Source of the DNA: GCA-003244245 sp036266995
Lineage (GTDB): Bacteria > Actinomycetota > Actinomycetes > Mycobacteriales > Pseudonocardiaceae
Reading direction: 5' to 3'
NCBI GenBank assembly: GCA_036266995.1
Contig: DATAWX010000017.1
Coordinates: forward strand, 62,001 to 126,000
Length of the DNA: 64,000 bases
Made by a program: the position numbers and the translations under genes. Below, one piece after another: positions 1-10,009 of the stretch. The notes under the pieces are model-generated. The model made no database searches, was not told the DNA's origin, and worked only from the letters and a program-made list of their open reading frames with translations. Every line of letters starts with the position of its first letter. Within the stretch, counting starts at the first letter, position 1.

Positions 1-237
1 GTACATGGTGTAGAAGGTGACCACCGCGCTCACCTCGGCGGTAGTGATCCCCAACTGCTGCGCGCAGAACGCCATCCCCGCCTGGCTGACGTGTCCCTCG
101 ACGCTTTGCACCAGGTGCAACATGGGCAGCAGCGCCGATCGTGACCGGGGGTAGCGCGCGATGATCTCCTGCGCCCGCTGCCTGGTCAGGTCGTCGAACC
201 CGCCAGCAGTGTCGGTGTCCTCCCTAGCCACGGTCAT
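1..237 (-). CDS. nuoE: NADH-quinone oxidoreductase subunit E, N-terminal part (cut by window edge)
   Basis: The first 79 codons of the 24-kDa-type [2Fe-2S] subunit of complex I are present; the rest lies beyond base 1. NuoE belongs to the peripheral NADH-dehydrogenase arm. The visible part has the family's helical N-terminal domain, with YPRSRSALLPMLHLVQ, then GHVSQAGM and VVTFYTMY, the usual stretch before the cluster cysteines, which are not yet reached. The ATG at 237-235 overlaps the TGA of nuoD (236-234), so translation is coupled. It is part of a nuoABCDE run on the minus strand. Identity is secure from motif and position. Confidence 0.93.
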   Translation of the reverse strand, partial: MTVAREDTDTAGGFDDLTRQRAQEIIARYPRSRSALLPMLHLVQSVEGHVSQAGMAFCAQQLGITTAEVSAVVTFYTMY

Positions 238-1625
238 CGGTCCACACCTCCCATCACCGGGTCGATCGAGGCCACCGCGGCGATGACGTCGGCCACCAGG
301 CCGCCTTCGCTCATCGCCGGCATGGACTGCAGGTTGACGAAGCTGGGATCCCGGACGTGCACCCGCATCGGCCGGGTCCCCCCATCGGAGACCAGGTGGC
401 AGCCCAGCTCGCCGCGCGGTGACTCCACCGACGAGTACACCTGACCTGGTGGCACCGCGAAACCCTCGGTGACCAGCTTGAAGTGGTGGATCAGCGACTC
501 CATCGACTGTCCCATGATCTTGCGGACGTACTCGAGGGAGTTGCCCATCCCGTCGGCGCCGATGGTCAGCTTCGCCGGCCAGGCGATCTTGGGGTCGTCC
601 ACCATCACCGGGCCGGGTTCCAGCTTGCCCAGGCACTGGGCGACGATCTTCAGTGACTGGTGGATCTCCTCTACCCGAAGCACATAGCGGGCGTAGCAGT
701 CGGCGTCGGTGGAGGTGGGGACCTCGAAGTCGTACTCCTCATACCCGCAGTAGGGCTCCACCTTGCGCAGGTCCCATTCCAGACCGGCGCAGCGCAGGAT
801 CGGTCCGGTGATGCCCAACTGCAGGCAACCGTCCAGCGGCAGGTAACCCACCTTCTGCAACCGCTGTTTCCAGATCGGCTGGCCGGTGAGCAGCTTGTCG
901 TAGTCCGGCAGCCGGGAGTCCATCACCTTCAGGAAGTCCCGAATCTTCGTGTCGTAGCCCTCGGGCAGGTCCTGCGCGACGCCGCCGGGTCGGATGAACG
1001 CGTGGTTCATCCGCAGGCCGGTGAGGAACTCCAGCAGGTGCAGAACTTCCTCGCGCTCGCGGAACCCGGCGGTCATTCCGGTGAGCGCGCCGAGCTCCAT
1101 CCCGCCGGTCGCGATCGCCACCAAGTGCGAGCTGACCCGGTTGAGCTCCATGAGCAGCACCCGGATCACCTGCGCTCGGCGCGGCGCGGTGATCCGGAGC
1201 AGCTTCTCGGTGGCCAGGCAGTAGGCCGCCTCGTTGAACAGCGGCGCCAGGTAATCCGCCCTGGTCACGAAGGTGACGCCTTGGGTCCAGGTCCGGTACT
1301 CGCAGTTCTTCTCGATACCGGTGTGCAGGTAGCCGATCACCGAGCGGGCCTGGGTGACGACTTCGCCCTCCAACTCCAGGACCAACCGCAGCACACCGTG
1401 CGTGGAGGGGTGCTGCGGCCCCATGTTGACGACGATGCGTTCGTCGTGTTTCCAGTCCTCGATCAGGCTGTCCCAGTCACCCCCGGTGACGGTGTACACC
1501 CGGCCCTCGGTCGTCTCCCGCGACGTGGCGGCGTAGGGATCCGTCGGGCTCGTCTCATCGCTCACCGTGTCGGCTGTCCCGCTGCCGACCGTGTGCGCTG
1601 GCTCAGTGTCCCCCGGTTGCGTCAT
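234..1625 (-). CDS. nuoD: NADH-quinone oxidoreductase subunit D
   Basis: 49-kDa-type subunit of complex I (463 aa), in the connecting arm that forms the quinone pocket with NuoB. The signature MGPQHPSTHG lies at residues 68-77, and the C-terminal ESPRGELGCHLVSDG and final DPVMGGVDR are the usual family ending. An acidic, Thr/Ser-rich extension of about 50 residues precedes the conserved core; it could be real or the start could lie further in, but ATG 1625 forms a TGATG overlap with the nuoC stop, which favours it. Transcribed with nuoA, nuoB, nuoC and nuoE. Confidence 0.96.
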   Translation of the reverse strand: MTQPGDTEPAHTVGSGTADTVSDETSPTDPYAATSRETTEGRVYTVTGGDWDSLIEDWKHDERIVVNMGPQHPSTHGVLRLVLELEGEVVTQARSVIGYLHTGIEKNCEYRTWTQGVTFVTRADYLAPLFNEAAYCLATEKLLRITAPRRAQVIRVLLMELNRVSSHLVAIATGGMELGALTGMTAGFREREEVLHLLEFLTGLRMNHAFIRPGGVAQDLPEGYDTKIRDFLKVMDSRLPDYDKLLTGQPIWKQRLQKVGYLPLDGCLQLGITGPILRCAGLEWDLRKVEPYCGYEEYDFEVPTSTDADCYARYVLRVEEIHQSLKIVAQCLGKLEPGPVMVDDPKIAWPAKLTIGADGMGNSLEYVRKIMGQSMESLIHHFKLVTEGFAVPPGQVYSSVESPRGELGCHLVSDGGTRPMRVHVRDPSFVNLQSMPAMSEGGLVADVIAAVASIDPVMGGVDR

Positions 1626-2395
1626 CAGGAGTACGCCCTCCGCTGGTCCGGCGGCGGGATCTCAGCGCCCTTGTATTCCACCGGGATCCCACCCAGCGGG
1701 TAGTCCTTACGCTGCGGGTGCCCGTCCCAGTCGTCGGGCATGAGAATCCGGGTCAGCGCAGGGTGGCCGTCGAAGACGATGCCGAACATGTCCCAGGCCT
1801 CCCGCTCCTGCCAGTCGGCGGTCGGATAGACCGCGACGACACTGGGCACGTGGGCATCGTCGACGTCGACGGCGACTTCGAGGCGGATCCGGCGCCGGTA
1901 GGTCATCGACGTGAGGTGATAGACCGCGTGCAGCCGTTGCGCGACGTCGGTGCCGTAGTCCACACCAGACACCGAGCTGCACAGCTCGAAGCGCAGCGCC
2001 GGATCATCTCGCAGGGTGCGGCACAACGCCAGCAGGTGCTCTCGGTGCACGTAGTAGGTGATCTCACCGCGATCCACGGTGACCTGTTGGATCGCCTCAG
2101 CGGGCATCCCGCGCTCGTGCATTGCGGCCAGGAGCTCGTCGGTGATCTCGTCGAACCAGCCACCGTAGGGCCGCTGCGCTGGGGACGGCACGTAAGCCGG
2201 CAACGTCAGCCCTCCGTAGCCGGAGGTGTCTCCTGAGCCGAGAACGCCGAACATCCCCTGCCGGGCCCGACCGGCGACTACCCCGCCGCCAGCCTCATGC
2301 TGGTCTTGCTGCGCTGAGCTCATCGCGGCCGAGCTGTACTGCCCGGGCGCGAGGCCCTTGCCGTTGTTGGTCTTGCCCTTGTTGTTGTCTGTCAT
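1625..2395 (-). CDS. nuoC: NADH-quinone oxidoreductase subunit C
   Basis: 30-kDa-type subunit of complex I (256 aa). The conserved core is the C-terminal half: RRIRLEVAVDVDDAHVPS, ADWQEREAWDMFGIVFDGHP and the terminal DDWDGHPQRKDYPLGG. The first 90 or so residues are low-complexity and Gly/Gln-rich, as is common for actinobacterial NuoC. It sits 6 nt downstream of nuoB and overlaps the nuoD start by one base, so it belongs to the same transcript. Confidence 0.95.
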   Translation of the reverse strand: MTDNNKGKTNNGKGLAPGQYSSAAMSSAQQDQHEAGGGVVAGRARQGMFGVLGSGDTSGYGGLTLPAYVPSPAQRPYGGWFDEITDELLAAMHERGMPAEAIQQVTVDRGEITYYVHREHLLALCRTLRDDPALRFELCSSVSGVDYGTDVAQRLHAVYHLTSMTYRRRIRLEVAVDVDDAHVPSVVAVYPTADWQEREAWDMFGIVFDGHPALTRILMPDDWDGHPQRKDYPLGGIPVEYKGAEIPPPDQRRAYS

Positions 2396-2401
2396 TTCCG
2401 C

Positions 2402-3001
2402 TCACTGCTTCCGAGCTTCGACGACCTGAGACCGGCCGCTCCCCGATGGCTTGGGATCCTTCTGTGGGCCGTAGCGCACCGAGGAGGGCACCATCTCGGT
2501 GCGATGGCCGGCCTTCTCCGCGGCCCGCTTCGGGCCGAGCGGCTCATCCATGATCTTGGCGTGCAGTTTGAGGATGGCGTCGATGAGCATCTCTGGACGC
2601 GGGGGGCAACCCGGCAGGTATATGTCCACCGGGACGATGTGGTCCACGCCCTGCACGATCGCGTAGTTGTTGAACATCCCGCCGGTGGAGGCACAGACAC
2701 CCATCGAGAGCACCCAGCGGGGCTCAGGCATCTGGTCGTAGATCTGCCGCAACACGGGGGCCATCTTGTTGCTGACCCGGCCGGCCACGATCATCAGGTC
2801 AGCCTGCCGCGGGGAGGCGCGGAACACCTCCATACCGAATCGGGCCAGGTCGTAGCGTGGTGCACCGGTGGTCATCATCTCGATCGCGCAGCAGGCCAAC
2901 CCGAATGTGGCCGGCCACAGCGACGACTTCCGGGTCCAGTTGACCAGCTTCTCCACGCTGGTCAGCAGGATCCCGCTGGGTAGCTTCTCTTCCAGACCCA
3001 T
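2402..3001 (-). CDS. nuoB: NADH-quinone oxidoreductase subunit B
   Basis: 20-kDa-type (PSST) subunit of complex I, 199 aa, which binds the terminal N2 [4Fe-4S] cluster. The four ligand cysteines are visible: Cys37-Cys38 in the GLACCAIEM motif, Cys103 in MGVCASTGG and Cys132 in YLPGCPPRPE. The open frame extends 80 codons upstream of ATG 3001, but those residues are antisense-like shadow of nuoA; MGLEEKLPSGILL is the recognised family N-terminus and lies just after the nuoA stop. A short Gly/Ser/Arg tail follows the core. Confidence 0.96.
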   Translation of the reverse strand: MGLEEKLPSGILLTSVEKLVNWTRKSSLWPATFGLACCAIEMMTTGAPRYDLARFGMEVFRASPRQADLMIVAGRVSNKMAPVLRQIYDQMPEPRWVLSMGVCASTGGMFNNYAIVQGVDHIVPVDIYLPGCPPRPEMLIDAILKLHAKIMDEPLGPKRAAEKAGHRTEMVPSSVRYGPQKDPKPSGSGRSQVVEARKQ

Positions 3002-3003
3002 GA

Positions 3004-3369
3004 TCAGTTCCAGTCCAGCCCGCCACGTCGCCACACGTAGGCGTAGGCGAAGCCGAGCGTCACGATGAACAGAACGATTTCCACCAAGCCGAAGATGCCC
3101 AGCGAGTCCGCGGCGACCGCGAACGGGTACAAGAACACCATTTCGATGTCGAACAGGATGAACAGCATCGCGGTGAGGTAGTACGCCACCGGCATCCGCC
3201 CGGCTCCCGCGACCGGTTGTGGGGAAGGCTCGATACCGCACTCGTAGCCATCGAGCTTGGCCCTGTTGTACCGGCGCGGCCCGATATGGGGTGCCGCGAC
3301 GATGGAGAAAACCGCGAAACCCCCGGCCAGCAGGAGCAGCAGCACTAGGGGAACATAGGGCTGCAGCAC
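3004..3369 (-). CDS. nuoA: NADH-quinone oxidoreductase subunit A
   Basis: Small membrane subunit of complex I (121 aa from the chosen start). It has three hydrophobic segments and the conserved loop YECGIEPSPQPV, then YYLTAMLFILFDIEMVFLYP and the ending YAYVWRRGGLDWN. I chose GTG 3369 because an AAGGAGGAG ribosome site sits a few bases upstream; ATG 3408 would add 13 charged residues ahead of the first helix and is the alternative. It is the first gene of the nuo run; a promoter should lie in 3370-3500, between it and the menJ-like stop. Confidence 0.93.
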   Translation of the reverse strand: MLQPYVPLVLLLLLAGGFAVFSIVAAPHIGPRRYNRAKLDGYECGIEPSPQPVAGAGRMPVAYYLTAMLFILFDIEMVFLYPFAVAADSLGIFGLVEIVLFIVTLGFAYAYVWRRGGLDWN

Positions 3370-3499
3370 GAGCTTCTCCTCCTTCGGCGTCTCATGAAGG
3401 TCTCCCACCTACCCTACGTGCGGACCGGTCACGCGGTGCCCTGAGGCTAACCTAAAATCCGGCCCGATCAGGCATTATCGGCGACGCCAGGTGTGTCGA

Positions 3500-4792
3500 T
3501 CACACGCTGGGCGTCAGCCGGGTCATCGCTGTGATCACCCGGTCCATCGCGTCGCCCTCCCGGCTGTCGTAGAGGTTGGCCAGCAGCTTGAGCAGGAAGC
3601 GCATCAGGGTCGGACGGGGCAAGCCGTGGCGGGTCGCGGCCCTCATCACGGCCGGGTGGGCGATCAACCGGCTGAACCCGTTGCCCAACCGGAAATAGCC
3701 ACCCAGTTCCTCGCGCAACGCTGCGGGGTAGCGCCGCAACGCGTGCTCCCGGGCGAGCCCTTCGGGCCGGGCCAGTGCCTGCACCGTACACTCCGCGGCG
3801 AACCGGGCGGACTGCATCGCGTAGGCGATGCCCTCACCGTTGAACGAGTTGACCATGCCGCCGGCGTCCCCGACCAGCAATAATCCGTCACGATAGTGCG
3901 GCGTGCGATTGAAGCCCATCGGCAGGGCCGCCCCGGCTATCTTGCCTGCGGCGTTGCCCTCGCGGAAACCCCACTCCGGCGGGGTGCTGTCCAACCAGGA
4001 CCGCAGCAGCGCCCGGTAGTCGGTCTTGCCATAGGCCGTGGACGTCGACAGGATCCCCAGGCCGACGTTGGAGGTCCCGTCCCCCATGCCGAAGATCCAG
4101 CCGTAGCCGGGCAGCAGCCTGGGCTGCTCGGGGATGGTGTGGTCCCACAGCTCGAGGTGGCTTTCCAGGAAGTCGTCATGGGTGCGGGGGCTGGTGTAGT
4201 AGCGACGCACCGCGACACCCATCGGCCGGTCGGTTCGCTTGTCCATCCCCAGACTGAGCGCCAGCCGGGCGCTGACGCCGTCGCAGGCCAGCGTCAGCGG
4301 GGCGCGGTATTGCATCGGCTGCTTGTCCGGACCCTGCTTGCCCTGCACGCCGAGGACCCGGCCGGTGCGCTCGTCGGTGATCGCCTCGGTGACCGTGTTG
4401 TGCTCATGTAGTCGTGCGCCGGCCTTCTCGGCGTGGCGCGCCAACATCTCGTCGAAGTCCAGCCGGGTGCGCACCGCGCCGTAGGGCGGGAAGCTGGCCA
4501 GGTCGGGCCACGGCAGTTCGATCGTCACCCCGCCGCCCACCACCCGCAGTCCCCGGTTGTGCAACCAGCCGGCCTCGGTGCTGGTATCGATGCCCAGGTC
4601 GATCAACTGCTTGACGCCTCGGGGGGTCAGCCCGTCCCCGCACACCTTCTCCCGGGGAAACGTGGCCTTCTCCAGCAACAGCACATCCAGCCCAGCGCGG
4701 GCCAGGTACGCGGCGGCTGTCGAGCCGGCCGGCCCAGCCCCCACCACGATCACGTCCGCGTCGATCTTCCCGGAACCTGCACCCCTGGCCAT
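3500..4792 (-). CDS. menJ: Geranylgeranyl reductase family FAD-dependent oxidoreductase (MenJ-like)
   Basis: Flavoprotein of 430 aa in the geranylgeranyl/digeranylgeranyl reductase family. FAD-binding GAGPAG is at 18-23, the family motif CGDGLTP at 51-57, a substrate-wall stretch PGYGWIFGMGDG near 228-239 and the second FAD motif LLLVGDAGG at 304-312. In mycobacteria the close relative MenJ saturates one isoprene unit of menaquinone and is also found near respiratory genes; its position next to the nuo operon fits that role, since NuoA-N feeds electrons to menaquinone. The substrate is inferred; another isoprenoid lipid remains possible. Confidence 0.85.
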   Translation of the reverse strand: MARGAGSGKIDADVIVVGAGPAGSTAAAYLARAGLDVLLLEKATFPREKVCGDGLTPRGVKQLIDLGIDTSTEAGWLHNRGLRVVGGGVTIELPWPDLASFPPYGAVRTRLDFDEMLARHAEKAGARLHEHNTVTEAITDERTGRVLGVQGKQGPDKQPMQYRAPLTLACDGVSARLALSLGMDKRTDRPMGVAVRRYYTSPRTHDDFLESHLELWDHTIPEQPRLLPGYGWIFGMGDGTSNVGLGILSTSTAYGKTDYRALLRSWLDSTPPEWGFREGNAAGKIAGAALPMGFNRTPHYRDGLLLVGDAGGMVNSFNGEGIAYAMQSARFAAECTVQALARPEGLAREHALRRYPAALREELGGYFRLGNGFSRLIAHPAVMRAATRHGLPRPTLMRFLLKLLANLYDSREGDAMDRVITAMTRLTPSV

Positions 4793-4846
4793 TCCGCTCC
4801 CTCGCCGCGATCCCTAGCCGTTCGGCCGAGTGTACGGGTCGGTAGC

Positions 4847-6175
4847 TCAGTCCCCACCCGCTCCGCTGTTCCCGAGCTCCGCAGCAGAGCTGTCCGCGCC
4901 ATCTGTAGCAGCGCTGCTGGGTAGCTCGGGCGGCTTGGGGTTGTCGGGGCTGTCGGGGTTTTCGGAGCCCGCGTCCGGAGTGTCTGGTTCTGGGTTTTCG
5001 GCCGTCTCGCCGTTGCTTACCGGGGAGAACAGCAGTGTCGCGGCGCAACCACCCAGCAGCGTCGCGGCCAGCACGACCCCCGCGAGCGACCCGAAGGGGA
5101 CGTCGACGGGGTCGAACGCCGCCGCGCCGAGTCTCCCGCAGACCAGCGCGCCGAGCACCGCGCTGCCGAACGAGAGCACCGTGGCGGCCATCGCGAGGAC
5201 CCGCAGCCGCGCCGACCGGTCGTGACCGGCAGCGATGCAACGGTGCCCCACCGCAGCCCCGATCAGCAGTGGCACTGTAAGGACTGCGCCCCACCAGGGC
5301 TGTACCGGTCCCTGCGGCAGCGCGGCGAACAGTGGCACCGCCGGCGCTGGTCCGGCGTGCACAGCGAACGGACTGATCGTCAACGCGCCTACCGAGAAGC
5401 CAGGTCCGGCCAGCCACGACAGTCCGGCGACCGCCGCGTTCGGCAGGTACCCGATCGACAGGACGGTCAGCCCGAGGACGGTTCCGGCGTCGGATCCTGC
5501 CATCTGGACGACCTCAGGCGCGGACGCCACCAGAGCTATCAGCACCGTGGCGAAACCGGCGGTCAGCGCGATCGCCAGCCCCCACAACCCTGCCTCCAGG
5601 CCGGGCCGCACCCATCCGGGCGCCCTTCGTAGCGCCGCGGGGAGCAATCCACAGGGCCTGACCAGGCCCAGACCTGCAGCGGCACCGGCGACCAGCGCGC
5701 AACCGACGGCGGCCTGCGCGGGATCCGCGGTGACGGTTTCCGGGGTGGCAACCAGCGCGAGGACAGCGCCCATGAGGCCGTGGGTACCGGCGATTGTCGC
5801 GGCCACCCAACCCGCGTCGGCTGGCTGGTTGATCCCCGACCGGCTCGCGACCCTGGCCGCGCCGCGGGCGACCAGCGCGCCGAGCAGCAGTGTGGGCAGC
5901 AGCGGCAGGACGCCGAGCGGGGCGCCCTCGATGGTCAGGGGCACGTGGTGAGCGACCAACCAGCCCACCGCACCCACCCGAGCCACCCCCGCCACGGAAC
6001 TGTCCGCGCCACCAGCCGCGGTGAGCATTGCGAGCGCGGCGGCCGCGACCAGGTAACTGGCGACAGCGGGCAGGCAGGCCCCGCCGATCAGTGTGAGCCA
6101 ATCAAGGCGAGTGCCCTCACCTGCCGGCTCCCCGGCCGGGCTATCGGGCACCAGCGGCGACAGCAAGAGGCTCAC
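4847..6175 (-). CDS. perM: PerM-type polytopic membrane protein (DUF6350)
   Basis: Integral membrane protein of about 440 aa with many Ala/Val/Leu-rich helices and an acidic, Pro/Ser/Asn-rich cytoplasmic-type tail (GETAENPEPDTPDAGSENPD onward). The DUF6350 family includes mycobacterial PerM, which lies near sucCD and is linked to cell division and persistence; here the gene likewise lies directly downstream of sucD. The open frame allows GTG 6184 or GTG 6175; the second has a GAGGG about nine bases upstream and was chosen. The function in this organism is inferred from family and neighbourhood. Confidence 0.72.
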   Translation of the reverse strand: MSLLLSPLVPDSPAGEPAGEGTRLDWLTLIGGACLPAVASYLVAAAALAMLTAAGGADSSVAGVARVGAVGWLVAHHVPLTIEGAPLGVLPLLPTLLLGALVARGAARVASRSGINQPADAGWVAATIAGTHGLMGAVLALVATPETVTADPAQAAVGCALVAGAAAGLGLVRPCGLLPAALRRAPGWVRPGLEAGLWGLAIALTAGFATVLIALVASAPEVVQMAGSDAGTVLGLTVLSIGYLPNAAVAGLSWLAGPGFSVGALTISPFAVHAGPAPAVPLFAALPQGPVQPWWGAVLTVPLLIGAAVGHRCIAAGHDRSARLRVLAMAATVLSFGSAVLGALVCGRLGAAAFDPVDVPFGSLAGVVLAATLLGGCAATLLFSPVSNGETAENPEPDTPDAGSENPDSPDNPKPPELPSSAATDGADSSAAELGNSGAGGD

Positions 6176-6312
6176 GATCCACACCCTCGCAGCCGTTTGG
6201 TGTACCCGTGACGATCACCGTGCCGACGCGCCCCTCATGTAACCGGATCGGGCTAGCGCACCTCGGCTCCCGGCCGGCGAGGTTGGCAGCGGTTAGCGGC
6301 CGCCGCCAACCG

Positions 6313-6333
6313 GGTTGGCGGTACTTGAAGGGC
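6313..6333 (-). repeat. Family A dispersed repeat, copy 1 (3' of sucD)
   Basis: A 21-bp core, starting GGTTGGCGG and ending TGAAGGGC on the plus strand, is identical at 11322-11342 and 63779-63799. Here it lies 13 nt past the sucD stop. Read in the sucD direction it is flanked by GTTGG and CCAAC, which can pair and place the core in a loop; it is followed by a second small palindrome (GCCAACC/GGTTGGC). Confidence 0.8.
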
Positions 6334-6345
6334 AACCAACTGGGG

Positions 6346-7251
6346 TTAGGTTAACGATTTGATGATCTTGCGCATCAGCTTCGCGGTATCGCTGGGGGTC
6401 TTGCCTACCGCGACACCGGCCGCCTCCAGGGCGTCCTTCTTGGCTTCGGCAGTGCCGGCGGAGCCAGAGACGATGGCACCCGCGTGGCCCATTGTCTTAC
6501 CTTCGGGAGCGGTGAAGCCGGCGATGTAACCGACCACCGGTTTGGTGATGTTGGCTTTGATGTAGTCGGCGGCGCGTTCTTCGGCGTCCCCGCCGATCTC
6601 GCCGATCATCACCACCGCCGCGGTGTCGGGGTCGTCTTCAAAGGCCTGCAGAGCGTCGATATGAGTGGTGCCGATAACCGGGTCGCCACCGATTCCCACG
6701 CAGGTGGAGAAACCGATATCGCGCAGCTCGAACATCATCTGGTAGGTCAGGGTGCCCGACTTGGATACCAGACCGATCCGGCCTGGGCCGGTGATATCGG
6801 CGGGGATGATCCCGGCGTTCGAGGCGCCCGGGCTGATCACCCCAGGGCAGTTCGGGCCAACGACGCGGGTCCGGGCCAGCCGGCTCTCTGGCCCGGTGCC
6901 GCCGGCCTGCGCGCAGAAGCCAACGGTGTCATGCACCGGGATCCCCTCGGTGATCACCACGGCCAGTCCGATGCCGGCATCGATCGCCTCGCTGACCGCG
7001 GCCTTGGCGAAACGGGGCGGAACGAACACCACGCTGACGTCAGCGCCGGTAGCGGCCATCGACTCGGCCACCGAGCCGAACACAGGTAGCACCGCGCCGT
7101 TGAAATCGACAGTCTGGCCAGCCTTGCCCGGCGTGACCCCGCCGACGACCTGGCTGCCCGCATCGAGCATCCGCTGGGTGTGTTTGCGACCCTCCGAGCC
7201 GGTCATCCCCTGTACGATGATCTTCGAGTCCTTGGTCAGGAAGATTGCCAC
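6346..7251 (-). CDS. sucD: Succinate-CoA ligase [ADP-forming] subunit alpha
   Basis: Alpha subunit (301 aa) of succinyl-CoA synthetase, which makes ATP or GTP while converting succinyl-CoA to succinate in the TCA cycle. The N-terminal CoA-binding fold is visible with IIVQGMTGSEGRKHTQRML and GGVTPGKAGQ, and the phosphohistidine lies in GKTMGHAGAIVSG. It follows sucC by 3 nt and is co-transcribed with it. Repeat family A lies immediately after its stop codon. Confidence 0.97.
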   Translation of the reverse strand: MAIFLTKDSKIIVQGMTGSEGRKHTQRMLDAGSQVVGGVTPGKAGQTVDFNGAVLPVFGSVAESMAATGADVSVVFVPPRFAKAAVSEAIDAGIGLAVVITEGIPVHDTVGFCAQAGGTGPESRLARTRVVGPNCPGVISPGASNAGIIPADITGPGRIGLVSKSGTLTYQMMFELRDIGFSTCVGIGGDPVIGTTHIDALQAFEDDPDTAAVVMIGEIGGDAEERAADYIKANITKPVVGYIAGFTAPEGKTMGHAGAIVSGSAGTAEAKKDALEAAGVAVGKTPSDTAKLMRKIIKSLT

Positions 7252-7254
7252 CGG

Positions 7255-8436
<1,182 letters not shown>

Positions 8437-8494
8437 GCGCTTGACCCTATCCAGCTATTGGCCACCTGCAGCCCACCGGCACCCGTGAAGAAGA

Positions 8495-8899
8495 TCACTC
8501 CACCGGCGCGGCCAGCGCGTCACGCACCCAATCGACGATCTCGTAGGTGGTGGCCCCCGGTGTGAAGACCTTGGCGACCCCGAGCTTGGTCAGCGCCGGG
8601 ATGTCCTGCTCGGGGATGATCCCGCCGCCGAAGACCAGCACGTCGGTCGCCCCTTTGCTCTCTAACAGCTCGATGACCCGGGCGAACAGCGTCATGTGGG
8701 CGCCGGAGAGCACGGATAGCCCCACTGCGTCGGCGTCTTCCTGGAGAACGGTTTCCACGATCTGCTCCGGCGTCTGGTGCAGCCCGGTATAGACGACCTC
8801 CATACCGGCGTCGCGCAGGGCACGCGCGACCACCTTGGCGCCGCGGTCGTGCCCGTCAAGTCCCGGTTTGGCGACCACTACCCGGATACGTCCGCTCAT
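8495..8899 (-). CDS. icmB: Isobutyryl-CoA mutase small subunit type cobalamin-binding protein
   Basis: Stand-alone B12-binding protein of 134 aa. The base-off/His-on motif DGHDRG (axial His17) is followed by ADAVGLSVLSGAH and FGGGIIPEQD, which form the rest of the cobalamin pocket. Length and sequence match the small subunit of isobutyryl-CoA mutase, which with a separate large subunit (IcmA, not in this window) interconverts isobutyryl-CoA and n-butyryl-CoA. It could instead partner another acyl-CoA mutase large subunit. Its neighbour sucCD fits acyl-CoA metabolism feeding succinyl-CoA. Confidence 0.85.
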   Translation of the reverse strand: MSGRIRVVVAKPGLDGHDRGAKVVARALRDAGMEVVYTGLHQTPEQIVETVLQEDADAVGLSVLSGAHMTLFARVIELLESKGATDVLVFGGGIIPEQDIPALTKLGVAKVFTPGATTYEIVDWVRDALAAPVE

Positions 8900-9197
8900 T
8901 GCGCCAAGCGTAGCTCGCTGCCGGTGGACCCACCCGCCGTACGCACTGTGGTGAGCGCCCTGGCACCCAGCTCAGCCTCCCAATCCCGGCCCAACCGACC
9001 GCCCAGCGCGCAAGAACCGACGCTGGCCGATAAAGCCGGACGTATCACGGAAAGGCGCCTTGCCCGCACCGGTCGCCCTCCGTTACGTTCCCGCGATCCA
9101 CGGCCACTGTCCGAGCACGGCCGATCGCGGGTTGGTCCCCACCAACTCCCCGGGATCCCGGTATCAGCACGGACTCCCTGAGACGGGAAGGCAGGTC
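8900..9197. other. Gap between icmB and the M23 peptidase gene
   Basis: About 300 bp between diverging genes. Open frames here are Arg/Pro/Ser-rich and look non-coding. It must hold the icmB promoter and a 5' leader for the peptidase; I see no clear operator. A GGAAGG ribosome site at its right end serves the TTG start at 9198. Confidence 0.5.
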
Positions 9198-9983
9198 TTG
9201 GCTCGACACCGCTCCCCAGGCGGCCCGCGACCATCTCTGGTTGTTGCGACTGCGTTGGGCCCTGGCCCCTCAAGTACGCGGGTCGCGCACCGCATCACGG
9301 CCCCCTCTCCCACCGCACGCGGTCGGGTTGTGGTGGCAGCCGTTGCCGCTGGCGCCTTTGTAGCCGCGGGCCAGACGATCGACCACACCGCCGTCACGAT
9401 CTCCAACAACGCCACTTTGTTGGCGTCTGCACAGGACGCGTCGTCGGCGATTGGTCTCGGTGGCCCCGCACCCGCACCCGAGTACCTGCCGGTCACTCGG
9501 CCCACGGACCCTGCCGCGGTCGAAGCCGTGCAGGCGATGGCCAAGGGTCAGCGCCTGGTTGACGAGCACACCGCCCAACAGGCCGAGGCCAACCGGCCGC
9601 TGTTCGTCCTGCCGACGAAGGGGATCTTCACGTCAGGATTCGGCGGCAGGTGGGGAGCGTTCCATTACGGTATCGACCTCGCCAACGCCATCGGGACGCC
9701 GATCGTCGCCGCCGCCGACGGCGTGGTCGTGGAGTCCGGGCCAGCGAGCGGATTCGGGCTCTGGATACGCATCCGACACTCCGATGGAACGATTACCGTC
9801 TACGGGCACATCAACCGCTCGCTCGTGGTGGCAGGCCAGAAGGTTCGAGCGAACCAGGAGATCGCCGAGATGGGCAACCGGGGCAACTCGACCGGGCCGC
9901 ATCTGCATTTCGAGGTGTGGAACCCGGCCGGAAAGAAGATCAACCCGATCATCTGGCTGCACGAACATGGCATCAACTTCTGA
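9198..9983 (+). CDS. M23 family metallopeptidase (peptidoglycan DD-endopeptidase type)
   Basis: Secreted or membrane-anchored protein of about 261 aa. An N-terminal basic segment is followed by one hydrophobic helix (VVVAAVAAGAFVAAGQTI), then a linker and the LytM/M23 domain with zinc ligands in GAFHYGIDLAN, the VYGHINRS loop and the HLHFEVW motif. It should cleave peptide bridges of the cell wall. I chose TTG 9198 (protein beginning ARHRSPGG) because a GGAAGG site ends six bases upstream; the open frame runs to 9060 but those extra residues look untranslated. Confidence 0.9.
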   Translation: MARHRSPGGPRPSLVVATALGPGPSSTRVAHRITAPSPTARGRVVVAAVAAGAFVAAGQTIDHTAVTISNNATLLASAQDASSAIGLGGPAPAPEYLPVTRPTDPAAVEAVQAMAKGQRLVDEHTAQQAEANRPLFVLPTKGIFTSGFGGRWGAFHYGIDLANAIGTPIVAAADGVVVESGPASGFGLWIRIRHSDGTITVYGHINRSLVVAGQKVRANQEIAEMGNRGNSTGPHLHFEVWNPAGKKINPIIWLHEHGINF

Positions 9984-10009
9984 CGGCATTGCTCGCCTGT
10001 TCACTTGCC

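Noticed and set aside
8900..9197. c-di-AMP (ydaO-type) riboswitch ahead of the M23 peptidase
   Set aside because: Such switches precede wall hydrolases in actinobacteria, but I could not match the conserved helices here by eye.
8896..9273. 125-codon minus-strand frame upstream of icmB
   Set aside because: Overlaps the start of the M23 gene, is Gly/Arg/Ser-rich and lacks motifs; treated as shadow.
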